A stretch of 64,000 nt of DNA from Kineosporia corallincola (GCF_018499875.1 NZ_JAHBAY010000005.1:310001-374000); one strand, 5' to 3'; counted from the stretch's first letter, positions 41,720 through 51,217 are shown. Notes: generated by a model not told the origin, from the sequence alone. A program made the numbers and translations.

Positions 41720-42481
41720 TCAGGACGACGCGGCCCGCAGCGAACGCTGGTAGCGGCCCGGGCTCTGACCCACCAGCGTGGTGAACGCCTCGATGAACGC
41801 GCTCGGGTTGGCCCAACCGCAGGCGGCCGCCACGCCGGTGACCGGAACACCGTCGGTGAGCAGCAGCAACGCCCGGTGGATGCGCAGCTGGGTGCGCCAC
41901 TGCCGGAACCCCATCCCGGTCTCCTGCACGAACAGCCGGCTCAGCGTGCGCTCGCTGGCCCCGGCCCGGCGGCCCAGCTGCCCGAGGGTGGCCGGGCCGG
42001 ACAGGTCCTGCTCGACCAGCCGGGTGACCGCCAGCAGCCGGTCGTCGCGCGGCTGCGGCAGGTGCAGCGGCTGCTCGGGGGCGGCGGTGAGGTCGTCGAT
42101 GATCACCCGTCGCAGCCGTTGCCGGGCTGCGGCGTCGCGCTCGGCCGGGCCGGTCAGCGCCAGCGTGGCCTCCCGGGCCAGCGGCGTGACCGCCAGCACC
42201 GCCGGGTGCGGCGGCAGCAGGCCGGCCAGCTCCGGCGGCATGATCACCAGCCGCATGTCGGTCACGCCGTGCGCCCGGTGGTGGTGCTCGAAACCGCCCG
42301 GCACCCAGACCGCCCGGTTGGGCGGGGCGATCCACGAGCCCTCGGCGGTGAGCAGGGCCAGCACGCCGGTGGCCGGGTAGACCAGGTGGCCGTGATCGTG
42401 CGAGTGCCCGGGGGTGCGCTCGTCGTGCCCGAGCAGATGGGCCTGCTCCGGGTTGTTCCAGTCCTGGCGGGATTCGGGCAT
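41720..42481 (-). CDS. AraC-family regulator with N-terminal cupin
   Basis: 253 residues. The cupin-like N-terminal half has 'HSHDHGHLVYPATG' and 'WVPGGFEHHHRA', with several His that could bind a metal or ligand. The C-terminal double helix-turn-helix includes 'ATLGQLGRRAGASERTLSRLFVQETGMGFRQW' and ends 'AFIEAFTTLVGQSPGRYQR'. It is divergent from the MFS gene, with 53 bp between starts, a layout typical of a regulator controlling its transporter. Confidence 0.94.
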   Translation of the reverse strand: MPESRQDWNNPEQAHLLGHDERTPGHSHDHGHLVYPATGVLALLTAEGSWIAPPNRAVWVPGGFEHHHRAHGVTDMRLVIMPPELAGLLPPHPAVLAVTPLAREATLALTGPAERDAAARQRLRRVIIDDLTAAPEQPLHLPQPRDDRLLAVTRLVEQDLSGPATLGQLGRRAGASERTLSRLFVQETGMGFRQWRTQLRIHRALLLLTDGVPVTGVAAACGWANPSAFIEAFTTLVGQSPGRYQRSLRAASS

Positions 42482-42534
42482 CGCCCGTCAGTCTACCGGT
42501 GGCGCGCCGCGGGGTGGCCGGGTGGGATGGACTG

Positions 42535-43776
42535 GTGACCGCTCCACACCGGGCCCCCGCCCCGCCCGAGACCAACGCCCCGCCGAAGCTGCTGCTCGGC
42601 GCCGGCCTGCTGCTGATCGGCCTGAACCTGCGCATCGGCGTGGCCTCGGTCGGGCCGGTGCTCACCGAGATCCGCGACGGCCTCGGCCTGCCCGACACCG
42701 CCGCCAGCCTGCTCACCACCATCCCGGTGGTGGCGTTCGGCGCCTTCGCCTTCCTCACCCCGCCGCTGAGCCGGCGGATCGGCATGCAGCGCCTGCTCGG
42801 CGCCTCGATGGCGGCGCTGGCGGTGGGCATGCTGATCCGGCTCGCCCCCGGCCTGCCCGCGCTGTTCGCCGGGACCGTGGTGGTCGGGGCGGCGATCGCG
42901 ATCGCCAACGTGGTGATGCCCGCCGCGATCAAGCACGACTTCTCCCGCCAGGCCGGGCTGATGATGGGCCTGTACTCCACCACCCTGTTCGCCGGGGCCG
43001 CGCTGGCCTCCGGGCTGACCGCACCGCTGCTGCCGGTGGTCGGCGGCAGCTGGCGGGCCGCGCTGGCGGTGTGGGCGGTGCCCGCCGTGCTCGCCGTGCT
43101 GCTGTGGCTGCCGCAGCTGCGCCGGGGCCCGGGCGCCGGTGCCGCCGGAGGTGAGGGTGAGCCGTCGTTCCGGTCCGTGCTCACCGACCCGGTCGCGCTG
43201 GCCGTCACCGCGCACATGGGCTCGCAGAGCATGAGCTACTACGCCACGCTCACCTGGATCCCGACCCTGCTCCAGAACAGCGGCATGAGCGCGGGCGAAG
43301 CCGGCTGGATGCTGTCGTTCTCGGCGTTCCCCGGCATCGTCGGTTCGCTGGTCTCGCCCGGCCTGGCCCGCCGGGTGCGGCCGGCCTGGCTGCCGGTGCT
43401 CATCGCCGTCGCACTGATGGGCGTGGCCTACCTGGGACTGGCCGGCGACCCGAAGCCGCTGGCCTACCTGTGGATGACGCTGCTCGGGCTGGGGCAGGGC
43501 GCCTCGATCAGCCTGGCCCTCAGCTACATCGTGTGGCGCTCGCCGGACGCCCGGCACACCGGGCACGTGTCCACCATGGCCCAGGGGTGCGGTTACCTGC
43601 TGGCCGGTCTCGGGCCGGTGGGAATCGGCGCCCTGCACTCGGTCTCCGGGGGATGGACGCTGCCGCTGGCCGCTCTGGGCGGGCTGCTGGCCGTGCAGCT
43701 GGGCGCGGGCGTGGCCGCGAGCCGGGACCGGCACGTGCTGGCGGCCACCCCCCGGCCGGCCGCGGAACCGGCGTAG
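42535..43776 (+). CDS. MFS transporter, CynX/NimT type
   Basis: 413 residues from GTG 42535 with GGGA 7 bp upstream (an earlier GTG at 42499 lacks a ribosome site). About twelve helices; the first region 'LLLGAGLLLIGLNLRIGVASVGPVL' and 'LTTIPVVAFGAFAFLTPPLSRRIGM' are typical of the cyanate/2-nitroimidazole CynX family. The substrate is unknown. It should be under control of the divergent AraC regulator. The multicopper oxidase gene starts 12 bp after its stop, so both may be co-transcribed. Confidence 0.92.
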   Translation: MTAPHRAPAPPETNAPPKLLLGAGLLLIGLNLRIGVASVGPVLTEIRDGLGLPDTAASLLTTIPVVAFGAFAFLTPPLSRRIGMQRLLGASMAALAVGMLIRLAPGLPALFAGTVVVGAAIAIANVVMPAAIKHDFSRQAGLMMGLYSTTLFAGAALASGLTAPLLPVVGGSWRAALAVWAVPAVLAVLLWLPQLRRGPGAGAAGGEGEPSFRSVLTDPVALAVTAHMGSQSMSYYATLTWIPTLLQNSGMSAGEAGWMLSFSAFPGIVGSLVSPGLARRVRPAWLPVLIAVALMGVAYLGLAGDPKPLAYLWMTLLGLGQGASISLALSYIVWRSPDARHTGHVSTMAQGCGYLLAGLGPVGIGALHSVSGGWTLPLAALGGLLAVQLGAGVAASRDRHVLAATPRPAAEPA

Positions 43777-43788
43777 GACACTGGCCGG

Positions 43789-45360
43789 ATGCTCCACACC
43801 CGTCGTGATCTGCTGCGCCTCACCCTGCTCGGCGCCACCGCCCCCGCCCTGCTGACCGCCTGCGGCGGGAGCACCGAACAGACCAACGCCGGCACCGAGG
43901 GCAGCGCCGGGCGGCTGCTGGCCAGCCAGGCCCCGCTGCCCGAGCCGTTCACGCGTCCCCTGCCGTTGCCCCGCGTGCTGGAGCCGGTGCGCAGCGAGTC
44001 CGGCACCGACTACTACGAGATCACCCAGAAGGCCGGGAAGGCCAGCATCCTCGACGGCCTGGACACCGAGGTGTGGGGCTACGACGGCACCTTCCCCGGC
44101 CCCACGATCGTGTCGCGGCGCGGGCGCCGCACCGTGGTGCGCCACACCAACGAACTGCCGGTGCCGGTGGTGGTGCATCTGCACGGCGGCCGGATCGCCG
44201 CCGACCAGGACGGCTACCCGACCGATCTGGTGAACCCGGCGCAGGGCACCGCCACCACCCACACCGGTACGGCGGGGATGGAGGGGATGGAGATGTCCGG
44301 CGAAACCGGTTCGCGCGACTACGTGTACGACCTGGACCAGCCCGCGGCCACCCTCTGGTACCACGACCACCGGATGGACTTCACCGGCCCGCAGGTCTAC
44401 CGGGGCCTGGCGGGTTTCCATCTGATCGAGGACGACGAGGAGGCCGCCCTGGGCCTGCCCTCGGGCGAACGGGACGTGCCGCTGATGATCGTCGACCGCT
44501 CGTTCGCCGCCGACGGGTCGTTCCGCTACCCGTCCACCGATCCCACCCTGACCGGGACCCCCGGTGTGACAGCCGATTACATGAGCGGCGTGCTGGGTGA
44601 CTGCGTCCTGGTCAACGGCGCGGCCTGGCCGGTGATGGAGGTGGAGGCCGTGCGCTACCGCTTCCGCATCCTGAACGCCGCCAACGCCCGGCGTTTCCGG
44701 CTGCGGCTGGACGGCGGGCCCTCGTTCGTCCAGATCGGCAGCGACCAGGGCCTTCTCGCGGCGCCGGTGGAGCTGGTCCGGATCGACGTGGCCCAGGGCG
44801 AGCGGTTCGACGTGGTGGTCGACTTCTCCGGGCAGGCCGCCGGCGACGAGATCACCATGGTGAACGACCGGGGCGAGGGCGGCACCGCCCAGGTGATGCG
44901 GTTCCGGGTGACCGGCACCGCGACCGACGACAGCCGGGTGCCCGAACGGCTGGCCGACCTGGAACAGCTCAGCGAGGCGGATGCCGTGGCCAGCCGGACG
45001 TTCACGTTCCGGCGCGGTGGCGCCGAGGCGCACGGGATGACGCTGTGGACCGTGAACGGCGAGGCGTTCGACCCGGACACGGTGATCGCCTCACCGAAAC
45101 TCGGCACGGTGGAGCGATGGACGATCGTGGCGCAGAACAACGAGCACCCGTTCCACGTGCACCTCGGCGCCTTCCAGGTGCTCGCCAGCAGCACGGCCGG
45201 GCGCAACGACGAGGGCTGGAAAGACACCGTGAACCTCGACAACGGCGGCCGCGCCGAGATTCTCGTGCGGTTCGACGGCCACCGCGGCAAGTACGTGCTG
45301 CACTGTCACAACCTGGAGCACGAGGACATGATGATGATGGCGAACTTCGAGGTCGTCTGA
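43789..45360 (+). CDS. Tat-exported multicopper oxidase lipoprotein
   Basis: 523 residues. The N-terminus combines a twin-arginine motif (R-R-D-L-L-R-L) with a lipobox L-L-T-A-C at about 25, so folded enzyme would be exported and anchored. All four copper motifs are present: H-L-H-G-G near 130, W-Y-H-D-H near 192, H-P-F-H-V-H near 453 and H-C-H-N-L-E-H-E-D-M-M-M-M near 505. The latter includes the axial Met of type 1 copper. A Met-rich G-M-E-G-M-E-M loop near 165 recalls copper-handling oxidases such as CueO, suggesting copper oxidation or detoxification. Confidence 0.95.
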   Translation: MLHTRRDLLRLTLLGATAPALLTACGGSTEQTNAGTEGSAGRLLASQAPLPEPFTRPLPLPRVLEPVRSESGTDYYEITQKAGKASILDGLDTEVWGYDGTFPGPTIVSRRGRRTVVRHTNELPVPVVVHLHGGRIAADQDGYPTDLVNPAQGTATTHTGTAGMEGMEMSGETGSRDYVYDLDQPAATLWYHDHRMDFTGPQVYRGLAGFHLIEDDEEAALGLPSGERDVPLMIVDRSFAADGSFRYPSTDPTLTGTPGVTADYMSGVLGDCVLVNGAAWPVMEVEAVRYRFRILNAANARRFRLRLDGGPSFVQIGSDQGLLAAPVELVRIDVAQGERFDVVVDFSGQAAGDEITMVNDRGEGGTAQVMRFRVTGTATDDSRVPERLADLEQLSEADAVASRTFTFRRGGAEAHGMTLWTVNGEAFDPDTVIASPKLGTVERWTIVAQNNEHPFHVHLGAFQVLASSTAGRNDEGWKDTVNLDNGGRAEILVRFDGHRGKYVLHCHNLEHEDMMMMANFEVV

Positions 45361-45366
45361 GACGAA

Positions 45367-45416
45367 ACCGGCGCCCGCCGGCGTCCATTCATTGATGGAC
45401 GACGACGGGCACCGGC
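45367..45416. terminator. Bidirectional hairpin between multicopper oxidase and protease genes
   Basis: 22-bp arms (45367-45388, 45395-45416) pair at 18 positions, with further G:U pairs, around a 6-nt loop; the top of the stem is CGTCCAT/ATGGACG. It sits between convergent stops and can end both transcripts. Confidence 0.88.
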
Positions 45417-45422
45417 TCACGG

Positions 45423-47660
45423 TCAGTCCGTGGCGCTACCGCTGCCGCCGGGCTGGAGCGTGCCGTTCACGGTGAGCGTGTACGGCGCGTACTGCTGCAC
45501 CTGCTCGGTCGGCTCGTCGTAGGCCACGATCGCCACGACCTGGTCGAAACCCTTGAGCCGGCGCAGCTTCTTACGGTCGAGGGTGACGGTGTCCTCGCCG
45601 TCGAACGCCACCTGGACCGCCTCGTGCCGCCGGCTGTCCAGGCCGACCAGGCGCAGGTTCCAGTTGTGCACCGTCACCGGGACGATCTCGGTGGTCGAGT
45701 CGAACGGCTCCAGGCTGGACCCGTCACTGACCACCGTGCCGCCGACGGTGACGTCGTCGATGAGCAGGCCACCCTCGTTGACCCCGCCGTCGCTGACGTA
45801 GCGGATGCTGATCAGCACGTCCTGCCCGGCGTAGGCCGACAGGTCGTACTCCTGCTGCTCGAACCCGGTGGTGGTGCCGTTCAGGCCGGGGCCGAGCGGT
45901 CCGTCGTCCACCGTGTTGGTCCCCGGAATCGGCGCGCTGTAGGTCTTTCCGCCGTCGGTGGAGACGCTCACATAGCCGTAGTCGTAGGTGGCCTCCGCCC
46001 CGTACTTGGCCAGGAACCTCAGCGTCGGGTCGGTGGTGGGCACCGTGACCGCGGTGACCGCGGCGGCGTCCGTGTTGTTGTCGTTGCCGGAGAACAGCAC
46101 CGGGTTGCCGGGCCGGTCCGGGTCGTCGTCCACGACCGTCCACGACAACGGTACCGGGGGCAGGGTCTTCGCGCCGCTGAACTCCAGCGACTTCAGGTCC
46201 TTGCCGCGAATGTCCTTGCCGCCGGCGCGGATCGGCACGTAGTCGGCGCCGTTCGGGGCCGCGCCCGGCTCGGCGTACGACTGCGGGTTGTCCAGGTTGA
46301 CCGACGACTCCAGGCTCTCACTGGTCACCCGGGACCTGGTGATGCCGGAGATCCTCGACCTGCGGGACGCGTCGAGGAAACCGTCGAGCAGGGTGGAGGA
46401 CTGGAAGTCGTGCAGGACGTCGTAGACCTCGTCGTCCCCGCTCTTGCCCAGCAGGGCCTCCAGACTGGCCAGGCCCTGGAGCTCGCCGTCGTTGTGCAGG
46501 GCGGTCAGCAGGTCCAGGCCGTAACGGTCGTGCAGGAACAGCATGAACGAGAACGCCTGGCCGTAGTCGGCCAGCACCGCGTTCGGGTTGTCGCCGTCCT
46601 CGCCCCAGAGGTTGAGGGAGTTCTGTGCCCCGCCGCAGTCACGCGGGTTGGGGTTGTAGTCGGTCTCGACGGTGCCGTAACCCTGGTAGCAGATGATGTG
46701 GTTGTCGAAGCCCGCCTCGGTGACGGCCGCGGTGGTGTCGGCGTAACCGTCCAGCGCGATCGCCAGGTCGGACAGCCCCTCGTTGACCCAGGTCACCTCG
46801 TTCGGGTCGGTGTAGTAGTGCAGCAGGTGCTGCCACTCGTGGCCGAAAACGCCCTCGTAGAGCCAGGGCCGGGCCGGGCGGCTGGTGCAGGGGTCGCTGG
46901 TGGACGCGTCCTGCGGGTCGGCGGTGGTGCGGTGCGTCCAGTCGAACGCGTCGATCGTCATGGTGTTGCGGTCGAACAGCTCGGTCAGGTACGACGAGAA
47001 GAAACCGGCCGTGTAGGTCTGCACGGCCGGGAAGTCGTAGTAGTTGTCGTCGCGGACGTTGTCGACCAGGGTGACGGTCTTCTCGCCACCGCCGGTGTAC
47101 ACGCCACCGTTGCCGTTCTTGTCCGGCCCCAGGAGCGAGTTCGACCCGTCGCGGTCGGGCGGCGTGCTGAAGGCCGCCGTCTCGGTCGGGTACATGGTCG
47201 TGTCGAACTGCTCGACCAGCTCCGTCACCTGCGCGTCGGTGACCGTGGTGCTGCCCTCGACGGCGTTGCGGCAGTCCCCCTCGGGGAAGGCCAGATCGTT
47301 GGCGACCCACACCTCGATGTGGTCGCCCACGCCCCGCAGCGTGTAGTCCTTGCGGTAGTAGCCGGTGGTGTCGTCGGAGGCGATCCACTGCCGCACCGTG
47401 CCGACCTCCGGCGTCGGGTCGGCCGCGGCGCTCGACGTGCGCAGCTTGCTCCTGGCCGGCGCCGTGTAGGTGCTGGGTGCGGGCACCTTCTCGCCGTCGA
47501 CCAGACGCGGGGCCTTCTCGCCCAGGGTGATGTCGGAGGCGGCGGCACCGCTGCGACCCGGGTCGGAGGCCGCGACGCCGGCGGTGGTGGGTAACGCCAG
47601 GCTGATGAGCGGCACCGCGAGGGTCACGGCCAGAGGTGCCGCCAGTCGTTTCCGGACCAT
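45423..47660 (-). CDS. Secreted M6-like (immune inhibitor A) metalloprotease
   Basis: 745 residues from ATG 47660, with GAGGAG 5 bp upstream. A Sec-type signal peptide (about 1-31) precedes the mature chain. The zinc site H-E-W-Q-H is near 274-278, with the third ligand in 'VTWVNEGLSDLAI' downstream. A C-terminal beta region contains 'LLIDDVTVGG', typical of MAM/immune-inhibitor-A-type modules. It is expected to be an extracellular protease. It is transcribed alone toward the bidirectional hairpin. Family M6-like is well supported; the substrate is unknown. Confidence 0.88.
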   Translation of the reverse strand: MVRKRLAAPLAVTLAVPLISLALPTTAGVAASDPGRSGAAASDITLGEKAPRLVDGEKVPAPSTYTAPARSKLRTSSAAADPTPEVGTVRQWIASDDTTGYYRKDYTLRGVGDHIEVWVANDLAFPEGDCRNAVEGSTTVTDAQVTELVEQFDTTMYPTETAAFSTPPDRDGSNSLLGPDKNGNGGVYTGGGEKTVTLVDNVRDDNYYDFPAVQTYTAGFFSSYLTELFDRNTMTIDAFDWTHRTTADPQDASTSDPCTSRPARPWLYEGVFGHEWQHLLHYYTDPNEVTWVNEGLSDLAIALDGYADTTAAVTEAGFDNHIICYQGYGTVETDYNPNPRDCGGAQNSLNLWGEDGDNPNAVLADYGQAFSFMLFLHDRYGLDLLTALHNDGELQGLASLEALLGKSGDDEVYDVLHDFQSSTLLDGFLDASRRSRISGITRSRVTSESLESSVNLDNPQSYAEPGAAPNGADYVPIRAGGKDIRGKDLKSLEFSGAKTLPPVPLSWTVVDDDPDRPGNPVLFSGNDNNTDAAAVTAVTVPTTDPTLRFLAKYGAEATYDYGYVSVSTDGGKTYSAPIPGTNTVDDGPLGPGLNGTTTGFEQQEYDLSAYAGQDVLISIRYVSDGGVNEGGLLIDDVTVGGTVVSDGSSLEPFDSTTEIVPVTVHNWNLRLVGLDSRRHEAVQVAFDGEDTVTLDRKKLRRLKGFDQVVAIVAYDEPTEQVQQYAPYTLTVNGTLQPGGSGSATD

Positions 47661-47663
47661 CAA

Positions 47664-48059
47664 ATCTCCTCGATCATGTGGGACGGAGGGTCGATGCGTG
47701 GCTGACGGCCGTCAGGTGCGGATAAGATCGACGTGGCCGTCACCCCGGACATGGACCGGTGTCCCCGGCCAGGGCTGCACTGAAGGTAGCCGAACTTCCA
47801 CGAATTGTCAGGACTTGACCTCGGGCATGTCCGGAGGCCGGAAAATCGGCGACTCTGCACGTCTCACCGCGCACCCTGACCCCTGGCCTCCCGCACTTCT
47901 CAGGAGAACCCGTAACCGGGCTTGCGGCAGCGGAACTCGCCGGGCGCCACGGCCCCACCGCGCGGCCGGTCCGGAAAGGCCGTCCGGCCGCCTCCGTCGC
48001 CCGCGTGCTCACGCCGTAGCATTTCCGGCTCGCCCCTCCCCCGACGAACGGCAGCACCC
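47664..48059. other. Divergent promoter region, protease/TSUP
   Basis: 396 bp between divergent starts. No gene, hairpin of note or repeat is recognised. Promoters for both neighbours must lie here. Confidence 0.5.
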
Positions 48060-48797
48060 GTGATCCTCCAGTCCGCCCCCACCGTCGTCATCTGGCTCGC
48101 GCTCGGAACCGCAGCACTGTGTGCGGGTTTCGCCAAGACGGCCGTGGGCGGGCTGGGCCTGTTCAGCGTCGTGCTGGCCGCGACGGTCATGCCGGCGGCC
48201 GAGTCCACGGCGGCGGTGCTCCTGCTGCTGCTCGTCGGCGACGCCTGCGCCGTGGCCCGCTACCACCGGGACGCCGACTGGAGACTGATCCGGCAGGTCG
48301 TGCCCGCCGTCCTGCCCGGGCTGCTGATCGGCGCGGTGCTGCTCGCCCACCTGCCCGACACCCTGCTGCGCCGCACCATCGGCGGAATCCTGCTGTTCAT
48401 GGTGGCGCTCCAGCTGCTCCCCCTGCCGCGGATGCCCCGGGGTTCACGGAGAGCGGCGACACTGGCCGGGCTGGGGGCCGGGGCCTGCACGATGACGGCC
48501 AACGCCGCCGGGCCGGTGATGACCCTCTACCTGGTGGCGCGCGGGCTGGACAAGCGCCGGTTCCTGGGCACGTCCGCCTGGTTCTTCGCCGGGGTGAACC
48601 TGTGCAAGGTGCCCTTCGCGGCGGGCCTGGGACTGTTCGACACGACGATGGTGCTGCGCGGCCTGGCCCTCGCCCCGGTCGTGGTGCTCGGGGCACTCAT
48701 CGGGGTGAAGGTGGTGAACCGGCTCGAACAGCGGGTTTTCGACCGGGTGGTGCTGGTGGCCAGCGGCGTCAGCGCGCTGGCGCTGATCCTGCTGTGA
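48060..48797 (+). CDS. TSUP-family (TauE/SafE) membrane permease
   Basis: 245 residues from GTG 48060. Seven to eight hydrophobic helices show the two TSUP halves: 'CAGFAKTAVGGLGLFSVVLAATVMP' in the first and 'GLGAGACTMTANAAGPVMTLYLVARGL' in the second. TSUP proteins move sulfite, sulfoacetate, taurine-related or other anions. The longer upstream frame is Arg/Pro-rich and unlike a membrane protein N-terminus. It ends at a pair of hairpins facing the PDH E2 gene. Confidence 0.9.
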   Translation: MILQSAPTVVIWLALGTAALCAGFAKTAVGGLGLFSVVLAATVMPAAESTAAVLLLLLVGDACAVARYHRDADWRLIRQVVPAVLPGLLIGAVLLAHLPDTLLRRTIGGILLFMVALQLLPLPRMPRGSRRAATLAGLGAGACTMTANAAGPVMTLYLVARGLDKRRFLGTSAWFFAGVNLCKVPFAAGLGLFDTTMVLRGLALAPVVVLGALIGVKVVNRLEQRVFDRVVLVASGVSALALILL

Positions 48798-48824
48798 CTA
48801 TTACCGCGTGAACTCCAGGACGGC

Positions 48825-48879
48825 CCGTTCGGGCCCGCATTCGCCGGTCGATTCGCCGAATGCCTTGGGCCCGAACGGA
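48825..48879. terminator. Hairpin 1 between TSUP and E2 genes
   Basis: Outer arms CCGTTCGGGCCC (48825-48836) and complement (48868-48879) are perfect, with an inner stem GCATTCG/CGAATGC (48837-48843/48858-48864) making about 19 paired bases. Confidence 0.88.
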
Positions 48880-48926
48880 TCACGCCGGAGAAGGTGGCGT
48901 TCTACCAGCTTCTCCGGCGTGATCCT
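48878..48926. terminator. Hairpin 2 between TSUP and E2 genes
   Basis: Perfect 17-bp arms GGATCACGCCGGAGAAG (48878-48894) and complement (48910-48926). It shares two bases with hairpin 1 and ends 23 bp from the E2 stop, so it probably serves the E2 side. Confidence 0.9.
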
Positions 48927-48949
48927 CGGACCGGTGACCAGACGATCGG

Positions 48950-50209
48950 TCAGGCCACGATCCGGAACGGGTTCTGGATCAGCTGGGTCAGCGTGGCCAG
49001 GAACTGCGCGGCCAGCGCACCGTCGATGATCCGGTGGTCGGCGGTCAGCGTGTAACGGATCCGCTTGCGCTCCACCACCTCACCGTCCACCAGGGCCAGC
49101 TCGGACGAGGCAGCGCCGACCGCGAGGATCGCGCCCTGCGGCGGGTTGATGATCGCGGTGAAGTGCTCCACCCCGAACATGCCCAGGTTGCTGACCGTGA
49201 ACGTGCCGTCGGCCATCTCGGTCGTGCTCAGCGTGCGGTCGTTCGCCTTGGCCACCAGCGTCTTGGTGCGCGCCGAGATCGCCGACACCGAGGCCTCGTC
49301 GGCGTCGTGGATGACCGGCACCATCAGCCCGGCCGGGGCGGCGACGGCCACCCCCACGTTGATCCGGTCGTGCAGCACGGTCTGGCCACGGCCCTCCGGG
49401 GAGTAGGAGGCGTTGATGCCCGGGTGCTCCCGCAGCGCGACGGCCACGGCGCGGACGATCAGGTCGTTGACGCTGACCTTCCGGCCGGTGCCGTCGAGAG
49501 CCTTGTTGAGCTGCGCCCGCAGCGCCATCAGCGCACCGGCCTCGGCCGAGGCGGTGACGGTGAACGTCGGGATGGTGGTGGCGCTCTCGGTGAGCCGGGT
49601 GGCGATCGCCTGCCGCACGGCGTCGAAAGGCACTGCCGTGGAACGGCGTCCGTCACCAATGGCCGGGGCGGCCTGAACCTGCTGGACCGGCTGAGCCGGC
49701 TGAGCCGCCGGGGCGGCCGGGGCAGCGGTGGCACCGGAGAGCGCGGCGTCCAGGTCGGAGCGGACGATCCGCCCACCCGGACCGCTGCCGGTCACGGTGT
49801 TCAGGTCGATCCCGTTCTCGCGGGCGACCTTTCGCACCAGCGGCGTGGCGGCGCGGCGCTCGCCGTCGTTGGTGACGGGTGCGGCCGGGGCGACGACGGG
49901 AGCGGCGGCCGGCGCGGGCGTCTCGGCGACGGCGGGGGCCGCAGCGGCGGCGGGGGCCGCCGGGGCGTCACCCGTCCCGTTGTCGAGACGCGCGATCGGC
50001 GTTCCGATGGCGACGTTCTCGCCCTCGGCGACGAGGATCTCGGCGAGCGTCCCGGCCTCGTAGGCCTCCTGCTCCATGATGGCCTTGTCGGTCTCGATCT
50101 CGACCAGCAGGTCACCGGCGGCCACGGCCTCGCCGGGCTTCTTGTGCCACGCCGAGACGGTTCCCTCGGTCATCGTGTCCGAGAGGCGGGGCATGAGGAT
50201 GTCGATCAT
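48950..50209 (-). CDS. pdhC: 2-oxoacid dehydrogenase E2 (dihydrolipoyl acyltransferase)
   Basis: 419 residues. A single lipoyl domain (1-75) has Lys42 in 'ETDKAIMEQEA'; an Ala/Pro hinge is followed by the peripheral-subunit-binding domain (about 118-160, 'ATPLVRKVARENGIDL'), a second Ala/Gln/Pro hinge and the catalytic domain with His392 in 'ADHRIIDGALAAQF'. It transfers the acyl group from E1 to CoA. It is third in a tight operon (12 bp after E1beta). There is no E3 gene nearby, so dihydrolipoamide dehydrogenase comes from elsewhere. Pyruvate is the likely substrate, by the E1alpha sequence; branched-chain or acetoin complexes are alternatives. Confidence 0.93.
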   Translation of the reverse strand: MIDILMPRLSDTMTEGTVSAWHKKPGEAVAAGDLLVEIETDKAIMEQEAYEAGTLAEILVAEGENVAIGTPIARLDNGTGDAPAAPAAAAAPAVAETPAPAAAPVVAPAAPVTNDGERRAATPLVRKVARENGIDLNTVTGSGPGGRIVRSDLDAALSGATAAPAAPAAQPAQPVQQVQAAPAIGDGRRSTAVPFDAVRQAIATRLTESATTIPTFTVTASAEAGALMALRAQLNKALDGTGRKVSVNDLIVRAVAVALREHPGINASYSPEGRGQTVLHDRINVGVAVAAPAGLMVPVIHDADEASVSAISARTKTLVAKANDRTLSTTEMADGTFTVSNLGMFGVEHFTAIINPPQGAILAVGAASSELALVDGEVVERKRIRYTLTADHRIIDGALAAQFLATLTQLIQNPFRIVA

Positions 50210-50221
50210 GGTGCGGTCCTC

Positions 50222-51217
50222 TCAGCGACGCCGGGCTACGGCGTCGAGGGTTTCACGGATGGCGTTGGCCGCGTCGTCGGCCGAGGGCAGGGCGGCGGTC
50301 TCCAGGGACTTGGCGTAGGGCAGCGGGACCTCGGCCATCGCGACGCGGCGCACGGGCGCGTCGAGGTAGTCGAAGGCACCGTCGGAGATCGTCGCGGCGA
50401 TCTCCGCGCCGATCCCGTAGGTGAGCCAGTCGTCTTCGAGAACCACGGCGCAGTTGGTCTTCTTGACCGACTCGACCACCGTGTCCCGGTCCAGCGGGCG
50501 CAGGCTGCGCAGGTCCACGACCTCCACGTCGATGCCGTCCTCGGCCGCCAGTTTCTCGGCGACCTGGAGCGCGACGGCGGCCATCCGCGAGTAGGCCACG
50601 ACGGTGATGTCCTTGCCCTCGCGGGTGACGGCGGCCTTGCCGATCTCGGCCGGCTCGTCGTGGTCGGGCACCTCACCGGTGGTGTTGTAGAGGGCGAGGT
50701 TCTCCAGCACGAGAACCGGGTCGTCGTCACGGATGGCGGCGAGCATCAGGGCCTTGGCGTCGGCCGGGCTGGAGGGCGCGACCACCTTCATGCCGGGCAC
50801 GAAGGCGTAGAACAGCTCGATGTTCTGCGAGTGCGTGGCGCCCAGCTGCTGGCCACCGCCGCCGGGGGTCCGGATGACCAGCGGCACGCGGGCCTGGCCA
50901 CCGAACATGCCGTAGATCTTGGCGGCGTGGTTGATGATCTGGTCGATGGCGATGAGCGAGAAGTTGATCGTCATCAGCTCGACCACGGGGCGCAGGCCGA
51001 GCATGGCCGCACCGACGGCGGCGCCGGCGAAGCCCTCCTCGGCGATCGGGGTGTCACGCACCCGCTTCTCGCCGAACTCCTCCAGCATGCCGGCGGTGAT
51101 CTTGTACGAGCCCTCGAAGAGCCCGATCTCCTCGCCGATCAGGAAGACGTTCTCGTCGCGCAGCATCTCGCCGCGCAGCGCGTCGTGCAGGGCCTGGCGG
51201 TAACTGATGACGCTCAT
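50222..51217 (-). CDS. pdhB: 2-oxoacid dehydrogenase E1 beta subunit
   Basis: 331 residues. It has the thiamine-dependent transketolase pyrimidine-binding fold ('NVFLIGEEIGLFEGSYKITAGM', 'TPIAEEGFAGAAVGAAMLGLRPVVELMT' and 'GGGGQQLGATHSQNIELFYAFVPGMKVV'), followed by the C-terminal regulatory domain ending in the 'RRVAMAEVPLPYAKSLE' region. It pairs with E1alpha to decarboxylate the 2-oxoacid. Its start overlaps the E1alpha stop by 4 bp. Confidence 0.95.
   Translation of the reverse strand: MSVISYRQALHDALRGEMLRDENVFLIGEEIGLFEGSYKITAGMLEEFGEKRVRDTPIAEEGFAGAAVGAAMLGLRPVVELMTINFSLIAIDQIINHAAKIYGMFGGQARVPLVIRTPGGGGQQLGATHSQNIELFYAFVPGMKVVAPSSPADAKALMLAAIRDDDPVLVLENLALYNTTGEVPDHDEPAEIGKAAVTREGKDITVVAYSRMAAVALQVAEKLAAEDGIDVEVVDLRSLRPLDRDTVVESVKKTNCAVVLEDDWLTYGIGAEIAATISDGAFDYLDAPVRRVAMAEVPLPYAKSLETAALPSADDAANAIRETLDAVARRR

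Noticed and set aside
42493-45033. Very long minus-strand open frame opposite the MFS and multicopper oxidase genes
   Set aside because: It is rich in His, Gln, Gly and Arg without domain structure, typical of the antisense frame of high-GC genes; the plus strand carries clear transporter and four-copper-motif proteins.
45624-47594. 656-residue plus-strand frame opposite the M6-like protease
   Set aside because: Composition typical of an antisense frame; the minus strand has a signal peptide, ribosome site and zinc motif.
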